DNA from: Deinococcus sp.
Lineage (GTDB): Bacteria > Deinococcota > Deinococci > Deinococcales > Deinococcaceae
Direction of reading: 5' to 3'
Length of the DNA stretch: 5,411 nt
Assembly (NCBI GenBank): GCA_028287665.1
Contig: JAQBPF010000296.1
Span: 1-5,411 of the forward strand
Shown here: positions 1-5,411 of the stretch, one piece after another
Layout of the letters: each line of letters starts with the position of its first letter
How positions within the stretch are numbered: position 1 is the stretch's first letter
Notes under the pieces: generated by a model
The model's database searches: none
Told to the model about the DNA's origin: nothing
What the model saw: only the letters and a program-made list of their open reading frames with translations
Translations under genes and position numbers: made by a program

Positions 1-183
1 CAGATGTTGCGCTGCCAGCTGGCGGATCCGATCCAGAAGTTCACCGTCCTGGCGTGGTTTGGGGCGAGAGTGCCACGAAGATGTGGATAAGCCCACCCAG
101 AAGCAGGCCCGAACGGGCTTGACCCGCTGCGCCATCAGTTCGTGCACCAAGGCGCGCTGCTCAGTGGCCGATATCGCTTTGTT
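1..183 (-). CDS. IS3-family transposase OrfB, N-terminal fragment (runs off window)
   Basis: OrfB carries the catalytic integrase (DDE, rve) domain of IS3 transposases. Only the N-terminal lead-in is present: NKAISATEQRALVHELMAQ, then VKPVRACFWVGLSTSSW, then RPKPRQDGELLDRIRQL up to base 1 with no stop. This matches the HTH_21-type region before the integrase core, where families usually read RACR-L-GLSRSSW followed by a proline/arginine-rich stretch. The frame is -1 relative to the end of orfA and overlaps it, as expected for programmed frameshifting. I see no clear A-rich slippery heptamer and no good independent start codon, so the 5' limit given is only where similarity becomes readable. 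With orfA broken upstream it is probably not expressed as OrfAB. Confidence 0.75.
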
Positions 184-441
184 GCCACCACCTCCTTGAC
201 CGCCTCGATCAGGGGGCGCTGCTGACCCACGAGCCGCAACAGACGGGCCTTTTCCTTTTCCAACAGACGAAGCCGCTTGGCTTCATCCGGTGTGGTGTCG
301 CCGTATTTCTTTTTCCACGTGTTGTACGACGCGGGGCTGCAACCGAAATTCCGGCACAACGCTTCTATGGGCTGGTCGCTTTTCTTGGCATCGTGCAGCC
401 ACTTTCCGGCTCTGCGCTTCCGTGAACTGCTTCTGTTTCAA
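135..441 (-). pseudogene. IS3-family transposase OrfA, frameshifted
   Basis: OrfA is the DNA-binding part of IS3 transposases; it recognises the terminal repeats and is fused to OrfB by a -1 frameshift. The likely start is TTG at 441-439, with GGAG at 450-447 as ribosome binding site. It gives an N-terminus with KQKQFTEAQSRKVA, typical of the family. Around 398-402 the reading must move to another frame, in which LHDAKKSDQPIEALCRNFG and SYNTWKKKYGDTTPDEAKRL continue as the helix-turn-helix. The family usually reads CAG-ATC-type codons and then CTG here, so one extra base in the GTGG run is the simplest cause. Next comes a leucine-rich helix (LRLLEKEKARLLRLVGQQ), probably the zipper used for multimerisation. 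The frame stops with TGA at 137-135 after about 100 codons in total, normal for OrfA. I am confident of the family and fairly confident that it is broken. Confidence 0.8.
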
Positions 442-510
442 GACGTCTCCTCGCCTTCCAGCCTGACAAATCACGGCTGGGACGGCGAGCCTTCGTCTCT
501 ACCTCACGCC

Positions 511-534
511 GTCCAGTTTTCGGGGGGCACTCCA
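511..534 (-). repeat. IS3-type terminal inverted repeat (left end of the element)
   Basis: Read on the minus strand the sequence begins TGGAGTGCCCCCCGAAAA and continues into CTGGAC. The TG start, the C-rich block and the GAAAACTGGAC core resemble ends of IS3-family elements. It lies about 70 bases upstream of the orfA start, the normal place for the left repeat. The outer boundary could be 534 or 536, since CTGTGG also offers an outer TG. The partner repeat and the target duplication cannot be checked here. Confidence 0.7.
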
Positions 535-597
535 CAGCAGTGGCCGATCACGTCGCGATGGTTGTTTGACACGCTCCGAACGGTACGTCCCTTTCAT
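535..597 (-). pseudogene. Start of a gene coupled to the kinase, cut by the IS element (possible response regulator)
   Basis: The kinase stop overlaps an ATG in the sequence TAATG, a classic translational-coupling junction. From this ATG (597-595) 21 codons run to the insertion boundary: MKGTYRSERVKQPSRR followed by DRPLL. The frame then crosses into the element and ends at TAG 501-499. Charged leaders ending in RPL just before the first beta strand are typical of small single-domain receiver proteins, and phytochrome-style kinases like this one are commonly followed by such a receiver gene. The piece ends exactly where the first strand and acidic pocket would begin, so the receiver itself cannot be shown. 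The coupling geometry is seen; the identity is inference. The alternative is that this short frame is chance. Confidence 0.35.
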
Positions 598-3500
598 TAC
601 CGAACCCTGCCTGTATCTGCGTTTCCACCCTGGTCTCCCGCTCCTTTCAAGTCCACCCCACCTTCAGCCAGTTCACCTTTGGGCAACGTGAACGAGAAGG
701 TTGCGCCCTGCTCCAGCCCTCCCTGTGCGGTCACTGTCCCGCCGTGCCGGGCGATCACTCGGCGCACGTTGGCCAGTCCCACGCCCGTGCCCTCAAACTC
801 ATCGTGACGGTGCAGGCGCTGGAAGACCCCAAACAACTTGTGGGTATACCGCGCATCAAACCCTGCACCGTTGTCACGGACATAAACGCGCCAGTCGTGT
901 GGTCCGTCCTCTGCCCAGATCTCAATCCGTGCCTCGGCCTTGCGGGCGGTGTACTTGAGGGCGTTGCTGAGTAGGTTTTCAACGACTTGTCGGAGCAAGC
1001 CCTGATCTCCCATCACCCGGGGCAGCGGGCCCATGACCCAGACGACCTGCCGCTCTGTGACGTCCAACTCCAGGGTGGCGCGCACGGCCATCACCAACAT
1101 GTTCAGGTCCACCCATTGGAAAGAGAGGGTGTGTCGGGACGTGCGCGAGAGATCCAGCATCGCATCAATCAAGGTATTCATCCGCACCGCTGCCTGATCA
1201 ATGATGCTGAGATAACGCGCTGACTTCTCGTCCAGGCGGTCATCCAACGTTTTGCGGAGCAAATTGCCGAAACTGGTCATGTGGCGTACCGGCGTACGCA
1301 GGTCATGCGAAACCGAATAGGCAAAGGCCTCCAACTCCTCGTTGGCCGCGCTCAGCGAACGGGTTCGGGCATCCAACATATCCCGCTGGGCGATCACCAC
1401 CCGCGTCTGCCGCGCCCGGTCAAGGGCCAGATCCAGACTCCGGCCCACAGCACGGAAGATTCCTTTGATCCGGTCATTCCAGACCTCCGACGTCGTTGAC
1501 CCAATCATCAACACGCTCTCCAACGTGCCGTCCACAAAGTAGGGGTAACCAGCCACAGCCTGATAGATCCCAGACTCCTGAATCAGCAGCCCCGTATCGT
1601 TCCAGTGGTCGATGTACGCAGCTGTATTCTGCCGAAGCAACTGGGCGATGCCAGAGTTCTGCAGGGGGAAACCCTGCTGGAGAAAAGGCAGCAGGGCAGG
1701 ATCCGCTGACGCACTCCAGACCGTGGCCCTGAACAGATCCCCGTCTCGCTCAAAGTGGGCGGCCTCGACATCACAGGTCTCGTGCAGCAGGGTGATGGCC
1801 TGCCTGACCAGGGCCTGGACATCGGTCTCGCTGCCGACCAGTTCGGCGAAGCGCGTGAAGGCCGCCAGGGCGGTGCGCTCCTCGTCCAGCCTGCGTGCCT
1901 TGGCCGCGCGGTCCAGGGCCAGTTCGAGACTCTGAACGACAGTGTCCAGCACCACCCGGTCTACCGTCGACCAGATCCGTTGGTTGAACAGCACGAACGC
2001 CAGCACGCCGATCAACTTCCCTTCCACCCGCAGCGGTAAGTTGGCGGTCGCAGCGATGTGGTCTACGGTTGAAACCAGCTGATCATTGTCCCGGTTGTAG
2101 ACATCCTGGAAATAAGGTTGCCCGCTCGTCCAGGAGATCAGCAGACTCTTGGCCTGCGCATAGGGCAAGCCAGCGTCAACGGCCGCCTGCAACTCAGGAG
2201 AGTGCACACTGCCGTGCTGCATCCGGCTGTACCAGCGCTCGCCCTCCAGAACAAAATACATCGCCGAGCCATCCGAGAGCATCGACATCGCCACTTCCTG
2301 GGCGCGCCGGATCAGCAGGAGTGGATCAGTGGTGAGCGCCAGATCCCGGGTGAGGTTCGCGAAAGCTTCCAGGGCACGGGTGCGGGCCTGCAACTCGGCG
2401 TTCTGCAGCATCAGCTGACGGGCCGTCTCAGTGCGTTCCAGCGCCAAGTTCAACCCCCGGCCGACCGCCCGCAGCAGGGCCCGGTCCGCTGTGCTCCAGG
2501 TGGCGGTATTCCGGAGATCCACCGTGAGCAGCGCGTGCAGAGCACCGTTGACCAGCAGGGGGTAGACAGCGCTGGCTCCGGACTCTTTGCTGGAGTCCAC
2601 CCCCCGCTGCGCGTCCCACGCTTCGGTGAACACCAGTTGCCGGGTCTGAAGCACCTCTGCAATCAGCGGCGTTTCTCTCGGGAGTCCAGCCGAGACCAGC
2701 GCAACCTTCTGCGGGTGTAGGTCGTCACTCCAGACCCGGGCTCTCCAAAGATTTCCCTCCTCCTCGTAGTAGCCGATGCTCGCCCGTGGGAAGCGGCCCT
2801 GAAGCACACTCATTGCCTGCCGGATCAGGATGGGCAGAGCGGTCTCACTGCCCACAGCCTCAGTGAAGGTCACGAAGGCGGCCTGAGCCTGCCGTTCCTC
2901 TTCGAGTTGCCGCGCCTGTTCCAGCAACTGCCGGGTGCGATCCTCAACGCGGGCCTCCAGGGTTCCGGTCGCCTCCACGCGCCCGAGGGCGAGAGCACAC
3001 TGGGCTGACAGAATCCTGAGGAAGCGCCGTTCTGCCTGTGGGAAGTGGTGCGGCTCCTTGAAGTCCAGCACGATGACCCCAAGGGGCCGGTGGTCCAAGA
3101 ACATGGGCAGTGTGGCATTGGCGATCGCTGCCAGCCCCCCAGTGCGGCTCTCGAGCTCTGGATAGGCCGCCTTCAGCGCGCCGGCGGACTCGAAGTACAG
3201 CGCCTCTTCCCTGCGCAGGATGTCGGCGATCAGCACGTGATCTTCGAGTGAACCTTCCTGCCAGACTGTGGGCGCACCGCCTGCGTAGCCCTGACTGCCA
3301 GCGATTTTCAGCCGCTGGTCGGTCCGGTTGATGAGCAGCACGGCCCCAGCGACAGCTCCAAGGGCTTTGACCGCCGGGGGGAGCACGACCTCGATGACCT
3401 GCCGCTCTGTGCTGGTGGCGGCGAGTGCCTCGGTGATCTCCTGAAGGTTCTCTGCCAGAGACGCAAAAGACTCCAGGTCGGAGCCAAGCAGGGAAGGCAT
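597..3500 (-). CDS. Four-GAF soluble sensor histidine kinase, phytochrome-kinase type
   Basis: A 967-residue cytoplasmic sensor kinase with no membrane segment. It should autophosphorylate on histidine and pass the phosphate to a separate response regulator, as it has no receiver domain. Four GAF-like domains lie at about 20-175, 205-355, 375-530 and 545-695, joined by charged coiled-coil linkers (for example 180-207). The HisKA domain has SVSHDLRTP with phospho-acceptor His732. The ATPase domain is complete: N box ENLLSNALKY (Asn842, Asn846), G1 DNGAGFD (876-882), F box FGVFQRLH (890-897) and G2 GTGVGLANV (904-912). The SHDLRTP and RLHRHDEFEGTGVGLANV blocks resemble bacteriophytochrome and related Deinococcus kinases. 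I see no PAS-GAF-PHY chromophore module, and the only cysteines are Cys168 and Cys576, so bilin binding is unlikely. The ligand is unknown. ATG 3500 is the first possible start, because TGA lies two codons upstream in frame. The last 25 residues are a Gly-rich tail. Confidence 0.95.
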   Translation of the reverse strand: MPSLLGSDLESFASLAENLQEITEALAATSTERQVIEVVLPPAVKALGAVAGAVLLINRTDQRLKIAGSQGYAGGAPTVWQEGSLEDHVLIADILRREEALYFESAGALKAAYPELESRTGGLAAIANATLPMFLDHRPLGVIVLDFKEPHHFPQAERRFLRILSAQCALALGRVEATGTLEARVEDRTRQLLEQARQLEEERQAQAAFVTFTEAVGSETALPILIRQAMSVLQGRFPRASIGYYEEEGNLWRARVWSDDLHPQKVALVSAGLPRETPLIAEVLQTRQLVFTEAWDAQRGVDSSKESGASAVYPLLVNGALHALLTVDLRNTATWSTADRALLRAVGRGLNLALERTETARQLMLQNAELQARTRALEAFANLTRDLALTTDPLLLIRRAQEVAMSMLSDGSAMYFVLEGERWYSRMQHGSVHSPELQAAVDAGLPYAQAKSLLISWTSGQPYFQDVYNRDNDQLVSTVDHIAATANLPLRVEGKLIGVLAFVLFNQRIWSTVDRVVLDTVVQSLELALDRAAKARRLDEERTALAAFTRFAELVGSETDVQALVRQAITLLHETCDVEAAHFERDGDLFRATVWSASADPALLPFLQQGFPLQNSGIAQLLRQNTAAYIDHWNDTGLLIQESGIYQAVAGYPYFVDGTLESVLMIGSTTSEVWNDRIKGIFRAVGRSLDLALDRARQTRVVIAQRDMLDARTRSLSAANEELEAFAYSVSHDLRTPVRHMTSFGNLLRKTLDDRLDEKSARYLSIIDQAAVRMNTLIDAMLDLSRTSRHTLSFQWVDLNMLVMAVRATLELDVTERQVVWVMGPLPRVMGDQGLLRQVVENLLSNALKYTARKAEARIEIWAEDGPHDWRVYVRDNGAGFDARYTHKLFGVFQRLHRHDEFEGTGVGLANVRRVIARHGGTVTAQGGLEQGATFSFTLPKGELAEGGVDLKGAGDQGGNADTGRVR

Positions 3501-3505
3501 GGCTC

Positions 3506-3511
3506 AACATA
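3506..3511 (-). promoter_or_regulatory. Candidate -10 box for leaderless kinase transcript
   Basis: TATGTT on the minus strand fits the TANNNT -10 pattern and ends five bases before the kinase ATG at 3500, the spacing seen for leaderless genes in Deinococcus. No -35 hexamer lies 16-18 bases upstream; a TTGACA at 3542-3537 is 25 bases away, too far for normal sigma-70 spacing. The only good Shine-Dalgarno, GAGGAG at 3526-3521, lies 20 bases from this ATG, which makes leaderless initiation more plausible. Confidence 0.3.
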
Positions 3512-3769
3512 ACTGCTGTTCTCCTCTGCTGGCTGTTGTCAAACTCTTAATTCGATCTGGGAACGGCCGTCTCTGCGATGGTTGAAGAGTGCTGTGCTGA
3601 ACGCCTCTTTCCAGTGGCCGATGAGGAGTCAAGGACCACACCTGTGGGCAAGGCAGCTCCATGCCGGTCGGGGACGCCCGCGTCAGCCACCACCTGCATC
3701 CTGAAGGCCACTTGCGCTGTCTGGGCTTCATGGGACGGTCCGAGGCGCGCCTTTCAGCTTCCGAACTTT

Positions 3770-3778
3770 CCCCCCCCC
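3770..3778. repeat. Homopolymer tract of nine C
   Basis: A run of nine cytosines (nine guanines on the minus strand) sits inside the intergenic region, about 210 bases before the plus-strand gene and 270 bases upstream of the kinase start. Runs this long are slippage-prone. In one minus-strand frame the run lies inside the open stretch, and losing one G would switch GGES to GGKVRKLKG and end soon after at TGA. It could equally be a sequencing-length error or neutral. Confidence 0.9.
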
Positions 3779-3976
3779 ATTCGGTTGTGTGGTGGTCATC
3801 CATGGTGGACAGTTCGGCGGCAATCTGTGCCTCTGGATTCAAATCCACGCCGTCTGCTAGTGAAGCCGCACCTGTCCGTTTCGGCCCGACCAGGGCCCCT
3901 CCGATACCTCGTCCGTTCTCTGTAGGTCGCGCTTTGATCAACGTCACCGTCTGCAAGAGGTGATGCATTCTTCGTT

Positions 3977-3982
3977 TAACGT
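3977..3982 (+). promoter_or_regulatory. Candidate -10 box for the peroxiredoxin-like gene
   Basis: TAACGT fits TANNNT and lies eight bases before ATG 3991, so transcription would start at or next to the start codon. There is no clear -35 hexamer 16-18 bases upstream (the bases there read CAAGAG) and no Shine-Dalgarno between the box and the ATG. A leaderless transcript is therefore the best reading, at low confidence. Confidence 0.25.
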
Positions 3983-3990
3983 AGAGCGAT

Positions 3991-5235
3991 ATGGTGATGG
4001 GTGTGTTAATCGTCCCCGCGCTGCAAGCCGTAACTCAAGCCGCCGAACAAGGTGAGCCCACCTTGCTGAAACTGTCGTTCTCCGATCCCAAATTGGCCAC
4101 CGTCCTGCAACTGTTCGAGGGGCAGGTGATGGGCGTCCGCAGCCAGATTCTGCCAGCATGGAGCGCGTCACTCGTTCAGCATGGTCTGCCTCCAGTGGCC
4201 GTGACCGAGGTTCAGCAACATGCGTCTTCGTTGTTTGACGCCCTATCTCAGCTGATTGAGCGCGGCTACGTAACCCGGGAGGAGATCGACGAGATCTACC
4301 GCGAACGGGTCGTTTCGGCCCTGCTTCCTCTGGCCTGGCGCACCGGGACGGCGAGTTCGACCCAGTTTCCGGGCGCCACCCCGCCAGACGGGCTGCACCG
4401 CTACAACGCCCTCGAAAGCGTCCAGGCCGCTCAACACTTTGCAGCAAGTCTAGGGGAATCGGAGCGGGCGCTGCTGCCTTCCGACGGCTTCGTGGCCTCG
4501 CCTCTGGCCTCAAACTCGCTGGACTGGACGGAGTCGTCGCAACGGGTGTACCACGCCGCGCTGCGCGGCCTGACCCTGGGAGAAATGGCCGAGCGCCTCG
4601 GTCAACGCTGGGATGTGTTGACCCAGAATGTCATGCAGCTGGTGAGGGCTGGAGCGCTCCGCCGTGAGGACGCGGCCGTTCCGAAGCTGGTGGCTCCCCG
4701 GCTCGTGGCAGGCCAGCTGGCCCCCGATTTTTGTTTGCCGGATCTGTCAGGAGGCCAAACGCGGCTCAGCGAGTTGCGCGGCCAACCTGTATGGCTGGTG
4801 TTCAACCGCCAAAGCACCTGCGCCATGTGCAATCCACACAATGCCCAGATCATCGCGGTTTACGAGCAACTGAAGCAGCGGGGCGTGCGGATCGTGACCA
4901 TCTGGGGCAGCACCCTGGCCGATCTGAGCGTGGGGATCGGCCATCTTCAGCCGCCCTATCCCGTGTTGGCCGACCCCCGAGACGAAACGTATGACCGCTA
5001 CGGGCTCAGCATGAGTTTGGCGGGCACGCTGGATGTGCGGAACCTGCCCACGATGGTGCAGGGCTTCAAGATGATGGGCACCAAAGCCCTGAAAAGCGAC
5101 GGGGAACTGCTACGGATGCCCGCAGAGTTCCTGATCGGCAGTGATGGACGCATTGAAGTCGCGCACTACAACAGCTACGGCACCGACTGGCTGCCAATGG
5201 AACACGTGCTGAACTGGGCGTTGCAGCGCGACTGA
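3991..5235 (+). CDS. Peroxiredoxin-like (AhpC/TSA-type) protein with N-terminal helical and winged-helix-like region
   Basis: A 414-residue protein whose last 175 residues form a thioredoxin-fold AhpC/TSA-like domain, probably a thiol oxidoreductase or peroxidase. The domain opens with GQLAPDFCLPDLSG (241-254), then LSELRGQPVWLVFNRQSTCAMC with candidate active cysteines Cys277 and Cys280. Later come IVTIWGS (301-307), PYPVLADP (322-329) and the C-terminal PAEFLIGSDGRIEVAHY (377-393), typical of peroxiredoxin-like family proteins. These usually have CPxC at the active site; here it is CAMC, lacking the proline. Residues 25-118 are mostly helical and unrecognised. Residues 183-225 (YHAALRGLTLGEMAERLG, then VLTQNVMQLVRAGALRRED) look like a winged helix. 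About 235 residues precede the catalytic domain, much more than a stand-alone peroxiredoxin carries. ATG 3991 follows an in-frame TAG at 3982-3984; GTG 3994, ATG 3997 and later starts are possible, and no ribosome binding site decides. No lysine or arginine precedes the apolar N-terminus, so a signal peptide is unlikely. Confidence 0.85.
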   Translation: MVMGVLIVPALQAVTQAAEQGEPTLLKLSFSDPKLATVLQLFEGQVMGVRSQILPAWSASLVQHGLPPVAVTEVQQHASSLFDALSQLIERGYVTREEIDEIYRERVVSALLPLAWRTGTASSTQFPGATPPDGLHRYNALESVQAAQHFAASLGESERALLPSDGFVASPLASNSLDWTESSQRVYHAALRGLTLGEMAERLGQRWDVLTQNVMQLVRAGALRREDAAVPKLVAPRLVAGQLAPDFCLPDLSGGQTRLSELRGQPVWLVFNRQSTCAMCNPHNAQIIAVYEQLKQRGVRIVTIWGSTLADLSVGIGHLQPPYPVLADPRDETYDRYGLSMSLAGTLDVRNLPTMVQGFKMMGTKALKSDGELLRMPAEFLIGSDGRIEVAHYNSYGTDWLPMEHVLNWALQRD

Positions 5236-5285
5236 TTCAGCCAGATTGATACTGGCGCGGGTGCTGATCTGACCGCTGGGCTGAA
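5236..5285 (+). terminator. Imperfect inverted repeat after the stop codon, possible weak terminator
   Basis: Immediately after the stop, TTCAGCC (5236-5242) pairs with GGCTGAA (5279-5285), and CAGAT (5242-5246) can pair with ATCTG (5267-5271) inside it, with an unpaired stretch. There is no T run after the right arm, so intrinsic termination would be weak at best. The loop is long and the pairing may be chance. Confidence 0.25.
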
Positions 5286-5411
5286 AGGGCGAGCAGACGG
5301 GACGTCCGTGCTGTCTTCTGTCGTGTCTCTGCACACCAAGGCGTGTGCCGGTGGACTGGGCTTGCCAGCGCAACGCCGCTTCTCCCCATCCTAACGGTTG
5401 TGTTGCTCCAA
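5286..5411. other. Trailing noncoding stretch, nothing recognised
   Basis: No reading frame here looks coding on either strand. The minus-strand frame entering at 5373 runs backwards over the peroxiredoxin-like gene and is its shadow. An 8-base palindrome GGACGTCC is present near 5300 but is short enough to be chance. What follows beyond 5411 is unknown. Confidence 0.5.

Larger units (their letters stand above)
1..534 (-). mobile_element. Partial, decayed IS3-family insertion sequence
   Basis: This is one end of an IS3-type element, read on the minus strand and cut by the window edge. Three things support it. A terminal-repeat-like end lies at 511-534. An orfA follows, with a helix-turn-helix and a leucine-zipper-like helix. 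An orfB N-terminus follows in the -1 frame, the usual IS3 arrangement in which a ribosomal frameshift makes the OrfAB transposase. The orfA frame is broken near 398-402, so this copy probably cannot make its own transposase. The catalytic DDE part of orfB and the other terminal repeat lie outside the window. The element sits just behind the kinase gene and appears to have cut a second gene there. Family assignment is firm; the exact subgroup is not determined. Confidence 0.85.
3501..3990. other. Intergenic region between divergent genes; no convincing gene
   Basis: These 490 bases separate the divergent kinase and peroxiredoxin-like genes and must hold both promoters. A minus-strand frame stays open from 3968 to 3504, and plus-strand frames open at 3578 and 3661. 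Their products are rich in Trp, Arg, Pro and His, lack domain-like patterning, and have no ribosome binding site, so I do not call them genes. Short stretches on the minus strand look more protein-like in other frames, such as VAFRMQVVADAGVPDRHG (about 3705-3652), with stops or frame changes on either side. They could be remnants of a decayed gene. A nine-C tract lies at 3770-3778. Confidence 0.5.

Noticed and set aside
162..172. CAGTGGCCGAT occurs at 162-172, 538-548 and 3612-3622
   Set aside because: In a 5.4 kb GC-rich window a few shared 11-mers are expected by chance, and the flanks do not align, so it is not called a repeat family or attachment site.
277..807. 176-codon plus-strand frame across the IS end and kinase tail
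   Set aside because: It runs antisense over the IS element, its terminal repeat and the kinase C-terminus, all explained by minus-strand coding; it is a shadow frame.
597..3500. Kinase as a bacteriophytochrome
   Set aside because: The kinase half is similar, but there is no recognisable PAS-GAF-PHY module and no N-terminal bilin-binding cysteine; the only cysteines are in GAF1 and GAF4.
3495..3511. Possible radiation/desiccation response motif (TTATG then CATG-like half) at the kinase start
   Set aside because: The left half TTATG is present but the right half does not match CATAA and the spacing is off by one; one good half-site is not enough.
3537..3542. TTGACA on the minus strand as a -35 box for the kinase
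   Set aside because: It lies 25 bases from the nearest -10-like box, too far for normal sigma-70 spacing, and no better -10 sits at 16-18 bases.
3991..4050. Signal peptide on the peroxiredoxin-like protein
   Set aside because: The apolar stretch is short and has no positive residue before it, so export is not supported.
3963..4050. Short plus-strand frame from ATG 3963 after AGAGGTG
   Set aside because: The Shine-Dalgarno-like bases touch the ATG with no spacing, the peptide is about 30 residues of low-complexity sequence, and it overlaps the real gene out of frame.

Overview
The window looks like chromosomal or plasmid DNA of a GC-rich bacterium, most likely a Deinococcus relative. This is inferred from the phytochrome-style multi-GAF sensor kinase, weak Shine-Dalgarno signals with TANNNT-type -10 boxes just upstream of start codons, and an IS3-family element. 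No sequence search was possible, so the genus is a judgement, not a result.

Layout. Bases 1-534 hold the left part of a decayed IS3-family insertion sequence read on the minus strand: its terminal repeat (511-534), a TTG-started orfA carrying a frameshift (441-135), and the first part of orfB running off the window edge (183-1). The insertion lies 62 bases past the stop codon of a large minus-strand gene (3500-597). That gene encodes a 967-residue soluble histidine kinase with four tandem GAF domains, a HisKA domain with phospho-acceptor His732, and an intact HATPase_c domain. Its stop overlaps an ATG (TAATG). The short reading frame started there is cut by the insertion after about 21 codons, and I read it as the remains of a translationally coupled second gene, quite possibly the partner response regulator.

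Bases 3501-3990 separate the kinase from a divergently oriented plus-strand gene (3991-5235). I see no convincing gene there. The stretch has a nine-C tract and candidate -10 boxes at both ends. The plus-strand gene encodes a 414-residue protein: a helical N-terminal region, a winged-helix-like segment, and a C-terminal AhpC/TSA-type thioredoxin fold with a CxxC motif. Bases 5236-5411 hold an imperfect inverted repeat just after the stop and nothing else I can name.

How it fits together. The kinase should sense a cytoplasmic small molecule or redox/light cue through its GAF array and pass phosphate to a separate receiver, because it has none of its own. If the coupled downstream gene was that receiver, the insertion has orphaned the kinase. 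The divergent thiol-redox protein shares the upstream region, so co-regulation is possible but nothing in the sequence proves it.
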